A program made the position numbers and the translations under genes. 64,000 bases of DNA from Lutraria lutraria (lineage: Eukaryota > Mollusca > Bivalvia > Venerida > Mactridae), in the NCBI GenBank assembly GCA_964023205.1, contig OZ026833.1, positions 37,364,366-37,428,365 of the forward strand, given 5' to 3'. The notes under the pieces were generated by a model, which saw only the letters and a list, made by a program, of their open reading frames with translations, did no database searches and was not told where the DNA came from. This document shows, in pieces, positions 1-13,519 of the stretch (positions are counted from its first letter, which is position 1; each line of letters opens with the position of its first letter).

Positions 1-3000
1 CATTCTTAATTTTGGAATCAACAATTTTCCTAAAATGATTACTTGTATTTCAATTGTGTAAGAATCCCGCGAGTATTCCATTTGTGTGTGTTTGATGATT
101 GATTATGAATATCAATAACTTATTTGAACTGAAATTAAAGTAAACAAACCCTGTGTGTCAAACTATATAATTCCAATTGTGTTTGATTATGAATTATGAA
201 TATTAATTAACTTATTTGCACGGAACATAATGTAAACAGCCTTGCACATTTCAGTTTTATTTGATTCACATGATTTAATGCCAAAAACAACAATATTTGT
301 ACGGAACTAAATGTAAACATTAAACCAGCATGTGTTTAAAATTGTGTAATATTGACATAATCTATATAAGAATCCCGTGTGCACTTCAATTGTGTTTGAT
401 TATCAATTATGAATATGAATTTACTTATATGAACGGATCATTAAGCGTACAACTCGTGCGCATTTCAGTTTTATTACATTTATATAATTTAGTGCAAAGT
501 TGACCATACATATATGAATATTTGAAAGGAAATTATATATTAAACACACCAGCGTGTATTTCAATTGTGTAAGAATCCCGCGTGTAATTCATTTATCTTT
601 TGTTATTAATTATGGCTATCAGTTAAATTATCAAGTTGAACTGAACTTAGCGAATAATGTAACTAATGTAACTAACCTAGCACACGGCCAAATTATTAAT
701 ATGCTGGACTTCGTGTATTCATTTTCATACGAAATGAGAATAATATGTAAACAACGTATGCGCTACGTTTGTCATACGCAAATTATGAACTTATTAGACT
801 CAAATGGTATAATACATTTTGGAAAGAATAAATGCAAGTCGTTCGTCTCTTGTTTTATTGTATATACAAGCTATCATTGAAATGAACTCTATATTTTGAA
901 ATAAACTATCTTCCCCAATATAGTCTATGTATCGAGCGAAATGTATGTTGGTTTGTTTTTATTCTTTGGGTGAAAAGAATCTGCAGGATTGTAAATGTCT
1001 ATAATTAAAAATCAATTGTATTTATATTATGGATTTGTTCACGTATTTCACAAACAATTGATTGATTTTTATCTTCACATGTCCAAAATTAATATTCATA
1101 TTATATTGAAATGACCGAAACATAGTTTTAATGTGATGAGCTTCGAGTATTTATTTTCATACGAAATGTGAAAACAACATACTCATTACGATCCTTTACT
1201 AAAATTATGAACGTATTGGATTCTAGTGATTATTATGTATGTAGCGAATAATGAAATTGACTTAACATACGGCAAAAGAATGTGTATTGAACGATATGTT
1301 TAGCTGCTTATTTATATGCTTTGTTCGAAAATAACACGCTAAACTGTATATATTGAAGAGCCACATGAATTAATGTCACGGAGAAATCACTTTTTTGTAA
1401 CATTTAAAGTTTAGCAGATCCAAAATGAAGAAATTAACGTCTTACGCGACATGTTTATATAACGGAAACTATGTATTGAATAGTGTGCATTCGTTTTCTT
1501 GAGAAAAAAATATCAAAATGGTCAATATCTATGACAAAAATGCTGGGTATCCTAGGTCCGGAGAATGATTTGTAAACAACAAGCGTTCTTTGCATACTTT
1601 TAAAGCATCTTTTACTGATTTATAATCTAGACATCTTAAATGATGAAGTTAACCTATATTTGATATATATCGTGCGTAATAGTTTATTTCAATTAATTCG
1701 GTTGTATGAAAGGTAAAATATCTAAGAACAAAATTAATTTATGTTCGCGGGTTTCTTGGCGTATTTCACGGATAAATTGCTATGTATTTTTTAAAACAAA
1801 ATTTGGTTTCAACATCACGGAATGAAGACATTAAGGCTTTACTCAAAATGTTGATATCACAGATTCTTTGTGTATTGACGAAGAATTGAACAGAATACTA
1901 TGTTGCGAGGTTGTTTGGCATATTTCACGGATAAACTATGACTTTTTTTAAAGACAAACTTTGATTTAAAACAGATCTAAAATAAAGAAATTAAAGTCCA
2001 TTACAAGTTAACATAAACAGCACTGCGTACTGAATAGTGTGCATTTGTTTTCTTGAAAAAAAAAAAACAACAACTAATTAATTAATTTTGATATAATTAT
2101 ATCTTGCGCAATGATTTATTTCAATGGATTAGGTTGAATCAATATCAAAATTATCTAAGAACAAACATAATTTATGTCGCGCGAACTTTTGCGTATTAAA
2201 CGGATGAATTATTACTTCCTTTTTAAATGCAAAAAAATATTTATGGCAGATCTAAAATAAAGAAATTAACGTCTTTTACAACAAGTTAACACTGTGTATT
2301 GAAAAGTGTGCATTTGTTTTCTTGAAAACCTATCAAAATGGTCATTATCTATGACGAAAATGCTTGGTTTCCGATTCGCGGATATTGCGTCCGTTTTTCA
2401 TACCCACGTTTTTTAATTAAATAATGAGAAAAATATTTAGACCACAACCCGTTACTTATTTTTTTCGCATTTTCAATTGATATATACCGTGCACAATAAT
2501 TCATTTAAAAAGATTTGGCTGCAAAATGTTTAAAACTGTGTTGAAAACATGAATGGGAACAATTTTATGAGCTGATGTGATGAGAATGTCTTATAAAATA
2601 CTAGCGCTACGCATATTTTATGCAAAGTATATAGCATTTAAAAATGAAGTAAACGTTGTTCATCAATAGACTGTGTATCGAACGATATGTTTGTTTACAT
2701 GATTCGGGTTGAAAAATTCATATATATGTGGAATGAAGAAATTAACGCAATACTATGTTAGTGAATATCACCCTGAATCTGGATGTATACTCCATCATGT
2801 ATAATCATGGTTGCATGAAGAAAATATCAAAATAACAATATAATTTATAAAATGTGTGGTTCTTATTTTGCGGCTCTTATGTATCTGTTCCAAAGACAGT
2901 ATATGACCAAATGCGCTAATTAATGAGTTTATGGGTAAATAACGTGTGATATTTATATTTGACGCAAAATATTAACCTATAGATTCATATGAGTATTATG

Positions 3001-3790
3001 CATGTAGCGAATAATGAAACTGACCTAGCACACGGCAAAAATATTAATGTGTTGGGTTTCGTTTTTTCATTTTCATACGAAATAAGAATAATGTGTAAAC
3101 AACGTATGTGCTACGTTTGGTTTCACGCAAATTATGAACTTATTGTAAGATTCAACTGATATTATACATTTAGGAAATAATAACTACAAGTCGCGCGCCT
3201 CGTGTATTTTTTGTATATGCAAGATGTCACGGAAATTCATTTTAAATTTTGAAATAAACAATCTTCCTAGAATAATTGATTTGTATTTCAATTGTGTAAG
3301 AATCCCGCGAGTATTCCATTTGTGTTTGATAATTAATTATGAATTTTGATATCTTGTTTGAACTGAAATTAAAGTAAATGAATAAGCGTGTATTTCAATT
3401 AATTGAGATTGGCATGCTTCATATATTAAGAATTCCGCGTGTAATTTATTTGTATTTATTAATAATGAATATCAATTAATTCATTTTAACGGAACACTAT
3501 TATATATACAACTCGTGTGCATTTTAGTTTTACATTATGCATATAATGATTTAATGCAAAAATAACCATATACATTAATATTTGAACGGAACGTAAAGTA
3601 AACAAACCCTGCGTGTATTTCAATTGTGTAAGATTGGCATAGTCTATAAAAGAATCCCGTGTATACTTCAATTGTGTTTGATTATTAATCATGCATATGT
3701 ATTGAACACCAAACATCTTGAAGTTTATGTCTGATAATTTGTTAAAATTAAGTTTTAAATGTTGGACCTGGTACATTTCAACCATCTTAA
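1..3790. repeat. Diverged complex tandem/segmental repeat, AT-rich
   Basis: The region is built from reused blocks. Bases 1-150 resemble 3258-3410 (shared 'aagaatcccgcgagtattcc'). Bases 640-900 resemble 2990-3260 (shared 'cctagcacacggc', 'gtaaacaacgtatg'). Internally, 1410-1550, 1970-2065 and 2250-2375 share a block running from 'cagatctaaaat' to 'gtgcatttgttttcttga', and 1650-1790 resembles 2085-2200. A shorter motif around 'attatgaatat...ttgaacgga' recurs through 100-540 and 3320-3700. Copies differ by substitutions and indels, so this is an old array with unequal spacing rather than a simple satellite. I see no coding signal; the short open frames within it are not conserved between copies. 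Confidence 0.7.
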
Positions 3791-4684
3791 TTTTATTGTA
3801 TGCGTTTGATTATCTAAACCGACATATGTTGTCAATAACTTTGAAAATATATTTAATGTTGATTAAAAAAAGAAAGTAACCTGTTGCAGGTCTTCAGTGC
3901 TTTTAAGGTTCTCAATTACACATTTAAAATTATTTCTTAGCATCTTTATATTTTGTGTTTTGGTGAAAGGTAATTTTTTTTTTATTTCATGGACACTTTT
4001 TGATTCCAGACATCATTTAACATGGCTTTATTCTATGGAAATAAATTGAAAACTATGTACTAACTTTATTCCGTTAAAATTGTTTAGAAACAAACTTTCA
4101 CATATCTCTTTATTTTTATTCCGGGAACGTGGTTATGTTCATTAACACCCTAGATAACTAACTCATTTTATTTACCCGACGCGCACGTTTGTCGATTCTG
4201 GAAAATGATTTGGATTATAACCATCCTGATATTTTGATGAGTTTCTTAATAATAATTTGATTAGAAAATGTTTTAACTTATAGAAACGTATTTATTAACG
4301 AAAAATAATAATTTGTTCTATTTTCAAAAAAATAAGAAAAATAATTTCTTCCTAATCCTAAAAAAATAGTGCGTGTGAAGTTAAATTATGTGAAGGTACC
4401 TATCATTGTGACAGTTAAGTGCTGTGTACAAGAAATTCCACTTACTTCATAAAATAAATCCTAAAATTCCAATATATATTCCATAATTCCTATTTCCTAA
4501 TCACAAATATATAACGCACTTATCACAAACACTATGCTCATTTCACCGAGCATATTATACACTATGCATATTTCATGAGCACAATTAATTTGCACATTTC
4601 ACTGAGCATAAACACAATGCACATTTCACTATGCACAAACACTTCGCAATATGCACAATTACAAGCACATTTTCTAAAACAGCT
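3791..4684. other. AT-rich intergenic DNA with a short degenerate repeat
   Basis: I see no gene. Bases about 4530-4645 contain a loose repeat of 'atgcacatttcac' and 'gagcata' words about 20-35 bases apart. Confidence 0.4.
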
Positions 4685-5555
4685 CGTTCCACTAGAAAAT
4701 GCATGGAAACACAGAAGAGTACAAAGCCTCAATTCATCTTAGATATCATGATGTGGTGCTTTGTCCTGAAATTCAATTATGGTAAATCAGCTATCAATGG
4801 AATGAAATACAAATCACATGTAATAAAGTACAACTCACAAATAACATAGTTCTGGTATTTAAAAATCACGCACACTAAGTACTAGCAAGAAAGTACCTAA
4901 TATGAATGATTAAGACGAAAATTATCTTTGAGAAATAAATGGAAATAATATGATATTTTTATCAAAAACATATACAACATGTACACGTTGGGGGTAGACC
5001 AATTGGTAAATATTTATAGGTAAACTTATACATCAGCTGTGAATATCATAGTGAACGTTTTTACATATGTAGATGTATGATATAAAGAATAAAAAGTATA
5101 CTTATCCACAAAAAAGTTATTCCAAGTGCAAGTCTTAAAATGTACAATCACTAGGCCCAAACAATACAAACTTGACACTAAGCAAAATAGCAATACATTT
5201 TGGAAAACAGCACTTACCATTCAAAAATGCATGGAAACATGCAAGAACCGAAAACGTCAATTTATCTAAGATGTTATTATGCGTTGCGTTGTCCTGAAAT
5301 TCAACGGTGAATGAATTATTCAAAAGAAATTCGGTACTGCAAATAAAGAACAAATCACAAATAATTTAGTACTGGTATTTATGGCAAGTCATAATGAACT
5401 CATTATCAACAATATCTACACATTAGTATCAGAGCGATTGGTAAATATATACATGTGTATTGGTAAACATGTACATGCAGGAAACTTTCTATCAGTTATA
5501 TAACGTAGTAGGTATATCTATGTATGTACATAAACAGACACTTGGGGGTAGGACC
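4685..5555 (+). repeat. Direct duplication, two copies about 530 bp apart
   Basis: Copy 1 (about 4685-4997) and copy 2 (about 5209-5555) share, in the same order, 'aaaatgcatggaaac', 'gtcctgaaattcaa', 'aaatcacaaataa', 'actggtattta' and 'ttgggggtag'. They are clearly diverged by substitutions and small indels. I see no conserved reading frame, so this is a local segmental duplication or two copies of one unnamed repeat. Confidence 0.65.
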
Positions 5556-6339
5556 TCTAAAGAAACACAATGCTTGTATTTTTCAACCCTAACCCATAAA
5601 CCTATCCTATCTATCAATGAAACCTAAAATAAGCCATTTAATAACTACATTTTTTTCAACGCCAAAAATATATATGCTACAAGATATAAATGTTTGTCCG
5701 AAAAATAGCTCTAGGATGTTTATACATTACGACAGCAGGCTGTCCGCCAGCAACATTTATCCATAAACAGAGTCACCACTGTTTGACAACAGCTTATACG
5801 AAAATTTATTGATGTAGTCCGAAATGAACTTTTTCCTGCAAATGCCTAGGTAAATTCAAACTATCATCCGTTATCCGAATTGTTATATCCGAGAACTATG
5901 ACATCTGCGAAGTCATGAATAAGTCCCTAAATCATGCAAACTCGTAATTACACACCTTTAATCCGAAATCTACAATTCAATCGATGGCTTAACCTGAGTA
6001 AAAATTGCGTACTAAAAGTAATCTTTGTGTCAAAAGATGCGAACCACATTTCGGTTTGATCAATAAATTACATTAGTGATATCATTATTTGATTTTTATG
6101 CTTAATCAACATTAAACGTATTCACATTAGTTTTCCGAGTTTGAACCAAAATGTCAAGAAAATAAACCAAACATACAAAACACAAAGCAACTATAAATCC
6201 CCAGCACGTGAGTTCGCAATCATATCATTACGGAAAACTATGGAAAGCCATAGCTGTCTAAACAAAACTAGAAACTTTTTATGCTGTGAATACGAATATA
6301 TCATATATTGACATGAATTTCAATATGTCCTGTTCATTT
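5556..6339. other. No recognisable feature
   Basis: AT-rich sequence with no long open frame, repeat or RNA signal that I can support. Confidence 0.4.
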
Positions 6340-6910
6340 TTATGACCCAGTATCGATAGATCGGGGTCATGTTGTTTTTTATCTGTCTGTCTGTACCAAA
6401 CGTTAACATTGACTATAAAATCAAAGCGCTTCCACATACAATCATCAAACTTCATATGTTTGTTCCTTATGACAACCTGTACAGGATCTGTGCGTTTCCA
6501 GGTCAAAGGTCAAGGTCACGAGGTCATTGTGCTTTAAAGATATTCCTCCTACATTTATCTTGGGAGTTTGACGAAACTTTCACAAGCTCAATGTCACCAA
6601 CAACCCCAGCACATATATATGCGGAATTATGACCCTTTGTTTATTTGTGCGACTGTACTAGAAAAATCTCTTGTACTCTTGTTTGCATCTTTTCTCAAGG
6701 GATTTCGTTCAAACTTTAATAGATCTATTGTTATCAAGTTACCCTTTGCATTATTGTCGAGGTTTAATAATTCGATCATTGTTTTCTGTACTAAACTAAG
6801 GCATCCACTTACAATCATCAAACACATTATGCTGGTTCCTCATGACAATCACGACGGAATATGTGCATTTTCAGGTCGAAGGTCACCCAGAGGGGGCATT
6901 GTGTTTTAAA
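6340..6910 (+). mobile_element. Dispersed molluscan repeat, two degenerate modules
   Basis: Two modules (about 6345-6545 and 6640-6905) share an ordered set of words: 'acaatcatcaaac', 'gttcctcatgacaa', 'gtgcgtttccaggtcaaaggtcaaggtc' in parts, and a 'cattgtg.tttaaa' ending. The 'aggtcaaggtcac' pattern resembles noncoding interspersed repeats that I recall from bivalve genomes. Open frames across it are by-products of the repeat. Confidence 0.5.
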
Positions 6911-7049
6911 ACACATCTTGTTAATTACTGGATGACTATTTGTCATCATACGCTATGAATATGTCATTACATGATACCATCAATTTACTATATCATGTAC
7001 AAGCACTTGTTAATTGTATTAAGTTGCTTTACTATTTCTATGAATGACC

Positions 7050-7330
7050 ATTATACCCCCTTTCGAAGAAAAGAGGTGATATTGTTTTGCACATAACGGT
7101 AGGTCGGACCGTAGGTCGGTCAGCCGTCCGTAACTAACCTTTTCGGGCAATAAATAGAAACCTATTTTGGCATAAGCTCCTCAGATTTGGTTGTTATGTT
7201 GGCCATCGCATGTAATTGACCCCTATTAATAATTTGATATATGGGTCAAATGTAAAGGTCAAACTATCCTGTTGACTTTAGGGATATCCGTGTTTCACAA
7301 ACCCTTTATGTTTGATAAGCTTTTGCCTTC
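7050..7330 (+). mobile_element. Fragment of a dispersed bivalve-type repeat
   Basis: Starts near 'ataccccctttcgaagaaa', passes through 'ggtcggtcagccgtccgtaac', and ends near 'gggatatccgtgtttcac'. The start word and the 'ccgtccgt' core are familiar from interspersed repeats of bivalves. No ends or target-site duplication can be set. Confidence 0.4.
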
Positions 7331-8249
7331 GTACGCGGTTCACTTGGTATTATATTATGCCGTTTGGTGCCTAAGATATTATGAAAACCTTTATGTGCTG
7401 TGAATATATACTAAATTGATGTGCAATTCCTGTTCATTTTACATTTTACGAAAACTACTTATCATTACTAGAAAACGCCGTGAATATGTCATTGCATAAT
7501 GCCAACAACGATATACATGTTCATAATATTTGTTACTGTGCCATTTTATGTTGCTTGTCTGTCAATGTACGTTGGTCATCTATTCACCGAGTCACCTTTT
7601 TATGTTGTGCAAAATGTAATACACGATCTTGATTGTACGAGTCTACTACGTACATATTACATTATATTAGGGGTGTATCTAATTTAACTTGAACAATCCT
7701 CCGCTAATTTCTTTCAGTAATGACTAACATGATTGATTTAGGCACAGTAATTAATAAAAATCAAGACCGCGTAAACATGTTTTACCCTTTCTTGCCAATA
7801 TTGTTGATGAAAAAATCGGAAGTAATAATGGAACACCCCGGTTTTATAATAGACTCGCAAAAGAAAAGTGGTAGCTGTGGAAAAGTGGTAACTTAACCGA
7901 ACTGAGTTTGTTTACCCTCGCCGCTGGGAAGTCCCATCATAGATAATTAAATGCGACCGTTTTTATAAAACGATAGCTGTTAACCAATCCCCAGACTCTT
8001 AACATATTGCGTTCGGTCTGAAAGCAGTTCCTATCTCTAAATCAGTTGTCCACAAGTGGTTTCACCGACGTAATGATGATAGATCCCAGAGGCGGTTTCA
8101 AGTATGAGGGTGAACCCGGCGCCGAATAATTCCCCGACCATAGATAGAAATGCAATTTCATACAATGAAGAAGCTTTCAATTCTTCTAATTCTGAAGCGC
8201 CCTGATATTTCCCTTTTGGTCGCGTTTTCTAGCACAATCGCAACCAATT
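7331..8249. other. No recognisable feature
   Basis: Unique-looking sequence, with a more GC-rich stretch at about 7900-8150. I see no supported gene, promoter or repeat. Confidence 0.35.
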
Positions 8250-8595
8250 AGACCCGTCTCCGTGGTCGAGTTGTTAAGGTCGCTGACCTCAAATCACTGT
8301 AACCTCTCACGGATAGAGGGTCGTGGGTTCGAGCCCCGTTATCGATCATGACTCATGAAGTATGAATGTAAGAAGACCGATACAGAAAATGAAGTTTATT
8401 CATTTTTGAATCTGTATCAATTGACCTCATATTGTTTGGAGAAAGTAGGCAGTTGCTACGGAGGATAGGAGTCTAGAACTGGTTCTTCCCAGGAGCGATG
8501 ATTAGGTGCACTGTCCGCCTCATATGACTCTTGACTGTTAAAAAGGGGCGTTAACCCGATAAAAACAAACGAACGAACGAACGAACGAAAGAACA
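8250..8595 (+). mobile_element. tRNA-derived SINE (family A), near full length
   Basis: The head (8251-8340) has a Pol III A box ('tggtcgagttgttaagg') and B box ('gggttcgagcccc') about 55 bases apart. This matches a tRNA with a long variable arm, such as Ser or Leu type. The body follows, and the 3' end is 'aaaaggggcgttaacccgat' plus a (GAAC)n tail at about 8570-8595. Three other copies lie in this window: 32195-32448 (+), 55259-55484 (-), and a split copy at 16785-19043 (-). No target-site duplication is obvious here. Confidence 0.85.
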
Positions 8596-9139
8596 ACTAA
8601 ATGAGATAGAAATCGGACTCAAAACTAACCAGAATGTACCATATTACTTCTTCACGTCGAGGTGGTCACCCGCATCCCCTCTGTCTTCTTTCCTAAAATA
8701 TTACGTTTCCTCCCCTAGTCTGAAATGCTGACTCCGCCTCTGGATCCTCTTTTGAAGATGACCCGCGTCCTGGACAGAGAATCTCAATTAAAGTAAATTA
8801 TTTCTGCCCTACCACAGTGTCATTTAAGAGACGACATTCTTCATTTTATTCATTCATTTATTTTTTATTTCATTTTTTATTTATTTATTTTTGTTTTATT
8901 TATATATTCATTTTTTTAAATAATGCAGAATGCGCTGATTGGTCTATCCTATAAATTATTTGGCTGAGAGGAATTATCGTGTAAGAACGTAACACTAATG
9001 TGAACCACAAAACATACAGTCGTGTTGACTTTTCCACGTTCCTTAAGTTATGTTCTTTTTCTAATTCTTTCTCTGAACTGTTGTACACAAACGAACGCAA
9101 CTATTGAAATGTCCAGATAACAAAATGTTTTCTGTTGAG
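8596..9139. other. Low-complexity T-rich stretch and unannotated DNA
   Basis: Bases 8840-8915 are T-rich ('atttatttatttttg' type). I see nothing else I can support. Confidence 0.35.
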
Positions 9140-9250
9140 TTTCAGGTAGTCAACCTGTCAAAAACAAAGAAAGACAAAATCAAGACGCTATACATAAGAA
9201 CGTTATTATTTATTGAAATCATCAATACAAGAACCACATGAAACATGATA
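9140..9250 (+). mobile_element. Conserved block flanking the 26-bp minisatellite
   Basis: This block matches the reverse complement of 29470-29590 in order: 'gtcaacctgtcaaaaaca', 'gacaaaatcaagac', 'tacataagaacgt', 'gaaccacatgaaacatgat'. Both copies sit on the same side of the 26-bp array relative to array orientation. The block and array therefore appear to be parts of one mobile unit. Confidence 0.75.
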
Positions 9251-9284
9251 TGTTATCATACAGTATGTCTGCTTATGCTATTAG

Positions 9285-12200
9285 GTGTTGACTGAGTTGG
9301 TGTTGTGATGTTGACTGTGTTGTTGTTATCTGATGTTTACTGTAGTTGACACTATCTGATGCTGACTGTATACGATGTTATCTGATGTTGATTGTATGTG
9401 TTGTTATCATATGTTTACTGTATCAATGATGTTATCTGGTGGTGGCTGTATAGTTGGTGTTATCTTATGTTGACTCATGTTGGTGTTAGCTGATATTGTC
9501 TGTACGGTTAGTGTTATCTGATGTAGTCTGTAGATGATGTTATCAAAAGCTGAATGCATACGATGTTATCTGATGTTGTCTGTACAGTTGACGAAAAATA
9601 TTATCTGATGTTGAAGTTATCTGATGTACACTGAAGTTGATATCATCTGATGTTGACTGTTCAGGTGATGTTAACTGATGTTGACTGTATTTGATATTAT
9701 CTAATATTGACTGAAATTGATGTCATCTGATGTTGACTGTATACGATGCTATCTGATGTTGATTGTATGTGTTGTCATCTGATGTTGACTGTATGTGCTG
9801 TTATCTGATGTTGACTGTATGTGATGTTATCTGATGTTGACTGTATACGATGCTATCTGATGTTGATTGTATGTGTTGTTATCTGATGTTGACTGTATGT
9901 GTTGTTATCTGATGTTGACTGTATGTGTTGTTATCTAATGCTGGCGGTATGTTTGTTGTTATCTGATGTTGATTGTATATGTTGTTATCTGATGTTGACT
10001 GTATGTGTTGTTATCTGATTTTGACTGTATGTGTTGTTATCTGATGTTGACTGAATGTGTTGTTATCTGATGTTGATTGTATGTGTTGTTATCTTGTGTT
10101 GATTGAATGTGATGTCATATGATATTGATTGTATGTGTTGTTATCTGATGTTGACTGTATCTGTTGTTATCAGATCTTGATTGTATTTGTTGTTATCTGA
10201 GGTTGACTGTATGTGTTGTTATCTGATGTTGATTGTATAAGTTGTTATCTGATGTTGATTGTATGTGTCGTTATCTGATGTTGACTGAATGTGTTGTTAT
10301 CCGATGTTGATTGTATGTGTTGTTATCTTATGTTGATTGAATGTGATGTTATATGATATTGATTGAATGTGATGTTATCTGATGTTGATTGTATGTGTTG
10401 TTATATGATGTTGACTGTATCTGTTGTTAACCAATGTTGATTGTATGTGTTGTTATCGGATGTTGATTGTTTGTGATGTTATCTGATGTTGATTGTATGT
10501 GTTGTTATCTGATGCTGTTTGTATGTGTCGTTATCTGATGTTGACTGTATCTGTTGTTAACCGATGTTGATTGTATGTGTTGTTATCTGATGTTGATTGT
10601 TTGTGATGTTATCTGATGTTGATTGTATGTGTTGTTATCTGATGCTGTTTGTATGTGTCGTTATCTGATGTTGATTGTATATGTTGTTATCTGATGCTGA
10701 CTGTATCTGTTGTTATCAGATGTTGACTGAATGTGTTGTTATCTGATGTTGATTGAATGTGTTGTTAACCGATGTTGATTGTATGTGTTGAACATTATCT
10801 GATGTTGATTGTTTGTGTCGTTATCTGATGTTGACTGTATGTGTTGTCATCTGATGTTGATTGTATGTGTTGTTATCTGATGTTGACTGTAGAAGATATA
10901 ATCTGATGTAGACTGTAGTTGGTGCTTTCTGATGTTGATTGTATGTGTTGTTATCTGATGTTGATTGTATGTGTCGTTATCTGATGTTGACTGTATGTGT
11001 TGTCATCTGATGTTGATTGTATGTGTTGTTATCTGATGTTGACTGTAGAAGATATAATCTGATGTAGACTGTAGTTGGTGCTTTCTGATGTTGATTGTAT
11101 GTGTTGTTATCTGATATTGACTGTAGAAGATATAATCTGATGTAGACTGTAGTTGGTGCTTTCTGATGTTGATTGTATATGTTGTTATCTGATATTGACT
11201 GTAGAAGATATAATCTGATGTAGACTGTAGTTGGTGCTTTCTGATGTTGATTGTATGTGTTGTTATCTGATGTTGACTACAGTTGCTGTTATCTGATGTT
11301 GACTGTGTGTGTTGTCATCCGATGTTGAGTGTATGTGTCGTTATCTGATGTTGACTGTATGTGTTGTTATCTGATATTGACTGTAGAAGATATAATCTGA
11401 TTTAGACTGTAGTTGGTGCTTTCTGATGTTGATTGTATGTGTTGTTATCTGATGTTGACTACAGTTGCTGTTATCTGATGTTGACTGTATACGATGTTAT
11501 CTGGTGTTGACTGTAGACGATATAATCTTGTGTAGACTGTAGTTGGTGTTATCTGATGTTGACTGTAGCATGGTGTAGACAGTAGTTGTTCTTATCTCGG
11601 GTTGACTATATACGATGTTATCTGATGTTGTCTGTATACGATGTTATCTGATGTTGACTGTAGTTGGTGCTTTCTGATGTTGATTGTATGTGTTGTTATC
11701 TGATGTTGACTACAGTTGCTGTTATCTGATGTTGACTGTATACGATGTTATCTGGTGTTGACTGTAGACGATATAATCTTGTGTAGACTGTAGTTGGTGT
11801 TATCTGATGTTGACTGTAGCATGGTGTAGACAGTAGTTGTTCTCATCTCGTGTTGACTGTATACGATGTAATCTGATGATGTCTGTATACGATGTTATCT
11901 GATTTTGACTGTATACGATGTTATCTGATGTTGACTGTATACGATGTTATCTGATGTTGACTGTAGCTGATGTTTTCTGATGTTGATTGTATGTGTTGTT
12001 ATCTGATGTTGACTGTATACGTTGTTATCTGATGTTGACTGTGTACGATGTTATCTGATGTTAAGTGTGTGTGCTGTTATCTGATGTTGATTGTATGTGA
12101 TGTTATCTGATGTTGATTGTATGTGTTGTTATCTGATGTTGAGTGCATGTGTTGTCATCTGATGTTGACTGTATGTGTTATTATCTGGTGATGAGTGTAT

Positions 12201-12990
12201 GTGTTGTTATCTGATGTTGACTGTATGTGATGTTATCTGATGTTGACTGCAGTTGGTGTTATCTGGTGTAGACTGTAGTTGTTGTTATCTCGTGTTGACT
12301 GTATACGATGTAATCTGATGATGTCTGTATACGATGTTATCTGATTTCGACTGTATACGATGTTATCTGGTGTTGACTGTATACGATGTTATCTGATGTT
12401 GACTTTATACGATGTGTTCTGATGTTGACTGTATACGATGTTATCTTATGTTGATTGTATGTGTTGTTAGCAGATGTTGATTGTATGTGTTGTTATCTGA
12501 TGTTGATTGTATGTGTTGTTATCTGATGTTGACTGTATACGATGTTATCTGATGTTGACTGTATACGATGTTATCTGATGTTGACTGTATACGTTGTTAT
12601 CTGATGTTGATTGTATGTGTTGTGAACTGATGTTGACTGTATGTGTTGGTATCTGATGTTGAGTGTATGTGTTGTTATCTGATGTTGACTGTATGTGATG
12701 TTATATGATGTTGACTGTAGTTGCTGTTATCTGATGTTGACTGTAGTTGCTGTTATCTGATGTTGACTGTATACAATGTTATCTGGTGTTGACTGTAGAC
12801 GATATAATCTAATGTAGACTGTAGTTGGTGTTATCTGATGTTGACTGTACCTGATGTTACCTGGTGTAGACTGTAGTTGTTGTTATCTCGGGTTGACTGT
12901 GTACGATGTTATCTGATGTTGTCTGTATACGATGTTATCTGATGTTGACTGTATACGATATTATCTGATGTTGACTGTACTGGTGTAGAC
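9285..12990 (+). repeat. 26-bp minisatellite, about 140 units
   Basis: The basic unit is 'gttgactgtatgtgttgtta' plus 'tctgat' (26 bases), repeated with substitutions over about 3.7 kb. Variants include 'gtatacgatg', 'gtagttggtg' and 'gattgtatgtg' types. There is higher-order structure: a 78-bp trimer (starting 'tagaagatataatctgatg') recurs between about 10890 and 11280, and a block starting 'actacagttgctgttatc' recurs about 250 bases apart near 11460 and 11710. No long frame stays open, since 26 is not a multiple of three. The same unit recurs in reverse orientation at 27420-29235. Confidence 0.95.
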
Positions 12991-13519
12991 AAAATTGCTT
13001 AATGATACTGACTGACGGTTCGACGTGAAAAGAATTACTGTGGAATTTGATGAAATTTCACTTTCAGTCAGTTGAGTAAAAAATGTCATCTTTGAATACA
13101 TGCATGTCATTTTTTAAGAAAGTTATTGCTCATTTAGACCTGAATTACATCCGATCCGAATAAAGTCCATCTATCAATAAAGGCCAAAGTATGTTTTTCT
13201 CAAGATGACATTTGTTCACATATTTGATAGTATTTCAGAGTCTAAATGTCAACAAATGTTGTGAACTTGTGGGTTAGTAAAATTGGTTTATTCCGGAGAA
13301 GGTAACAAGGTACGATTTAATGTTAATAAATATAACTATCAGCTATATATCACATACAGAATATAATTCCATTTACATATATCACCAACATCATATATAT
13401 CACCGACTGCATCATCGACATAATATCTAAACTATCGCTTTTGGTTTAGTACCAAAATAGGTTACCCCTTTAAAAGTCATGCTATTTTCAACAAAACTCA
13501 TACATTTCTCAATCTCGTA
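12991..13519. other. No recognisable feature
   Basis: Spacer between the minisatellite and the following TIR element. I see no gene. Confidence 0.35.

Noticed and set aside
6369..6909. Two overlapping plus-strand frames (87 and 113 codons) as genes
   Set aside because: They lie within dispersed repeat modules and the two modules do not preserve the frame.
8250..8340. Functional tRNA gene with A and B boxes
   Set aside because: The sequence recurs with a conserved non-tRNA body and tail at several sites, so it is a SINE head; no clean cloverleaf was found.
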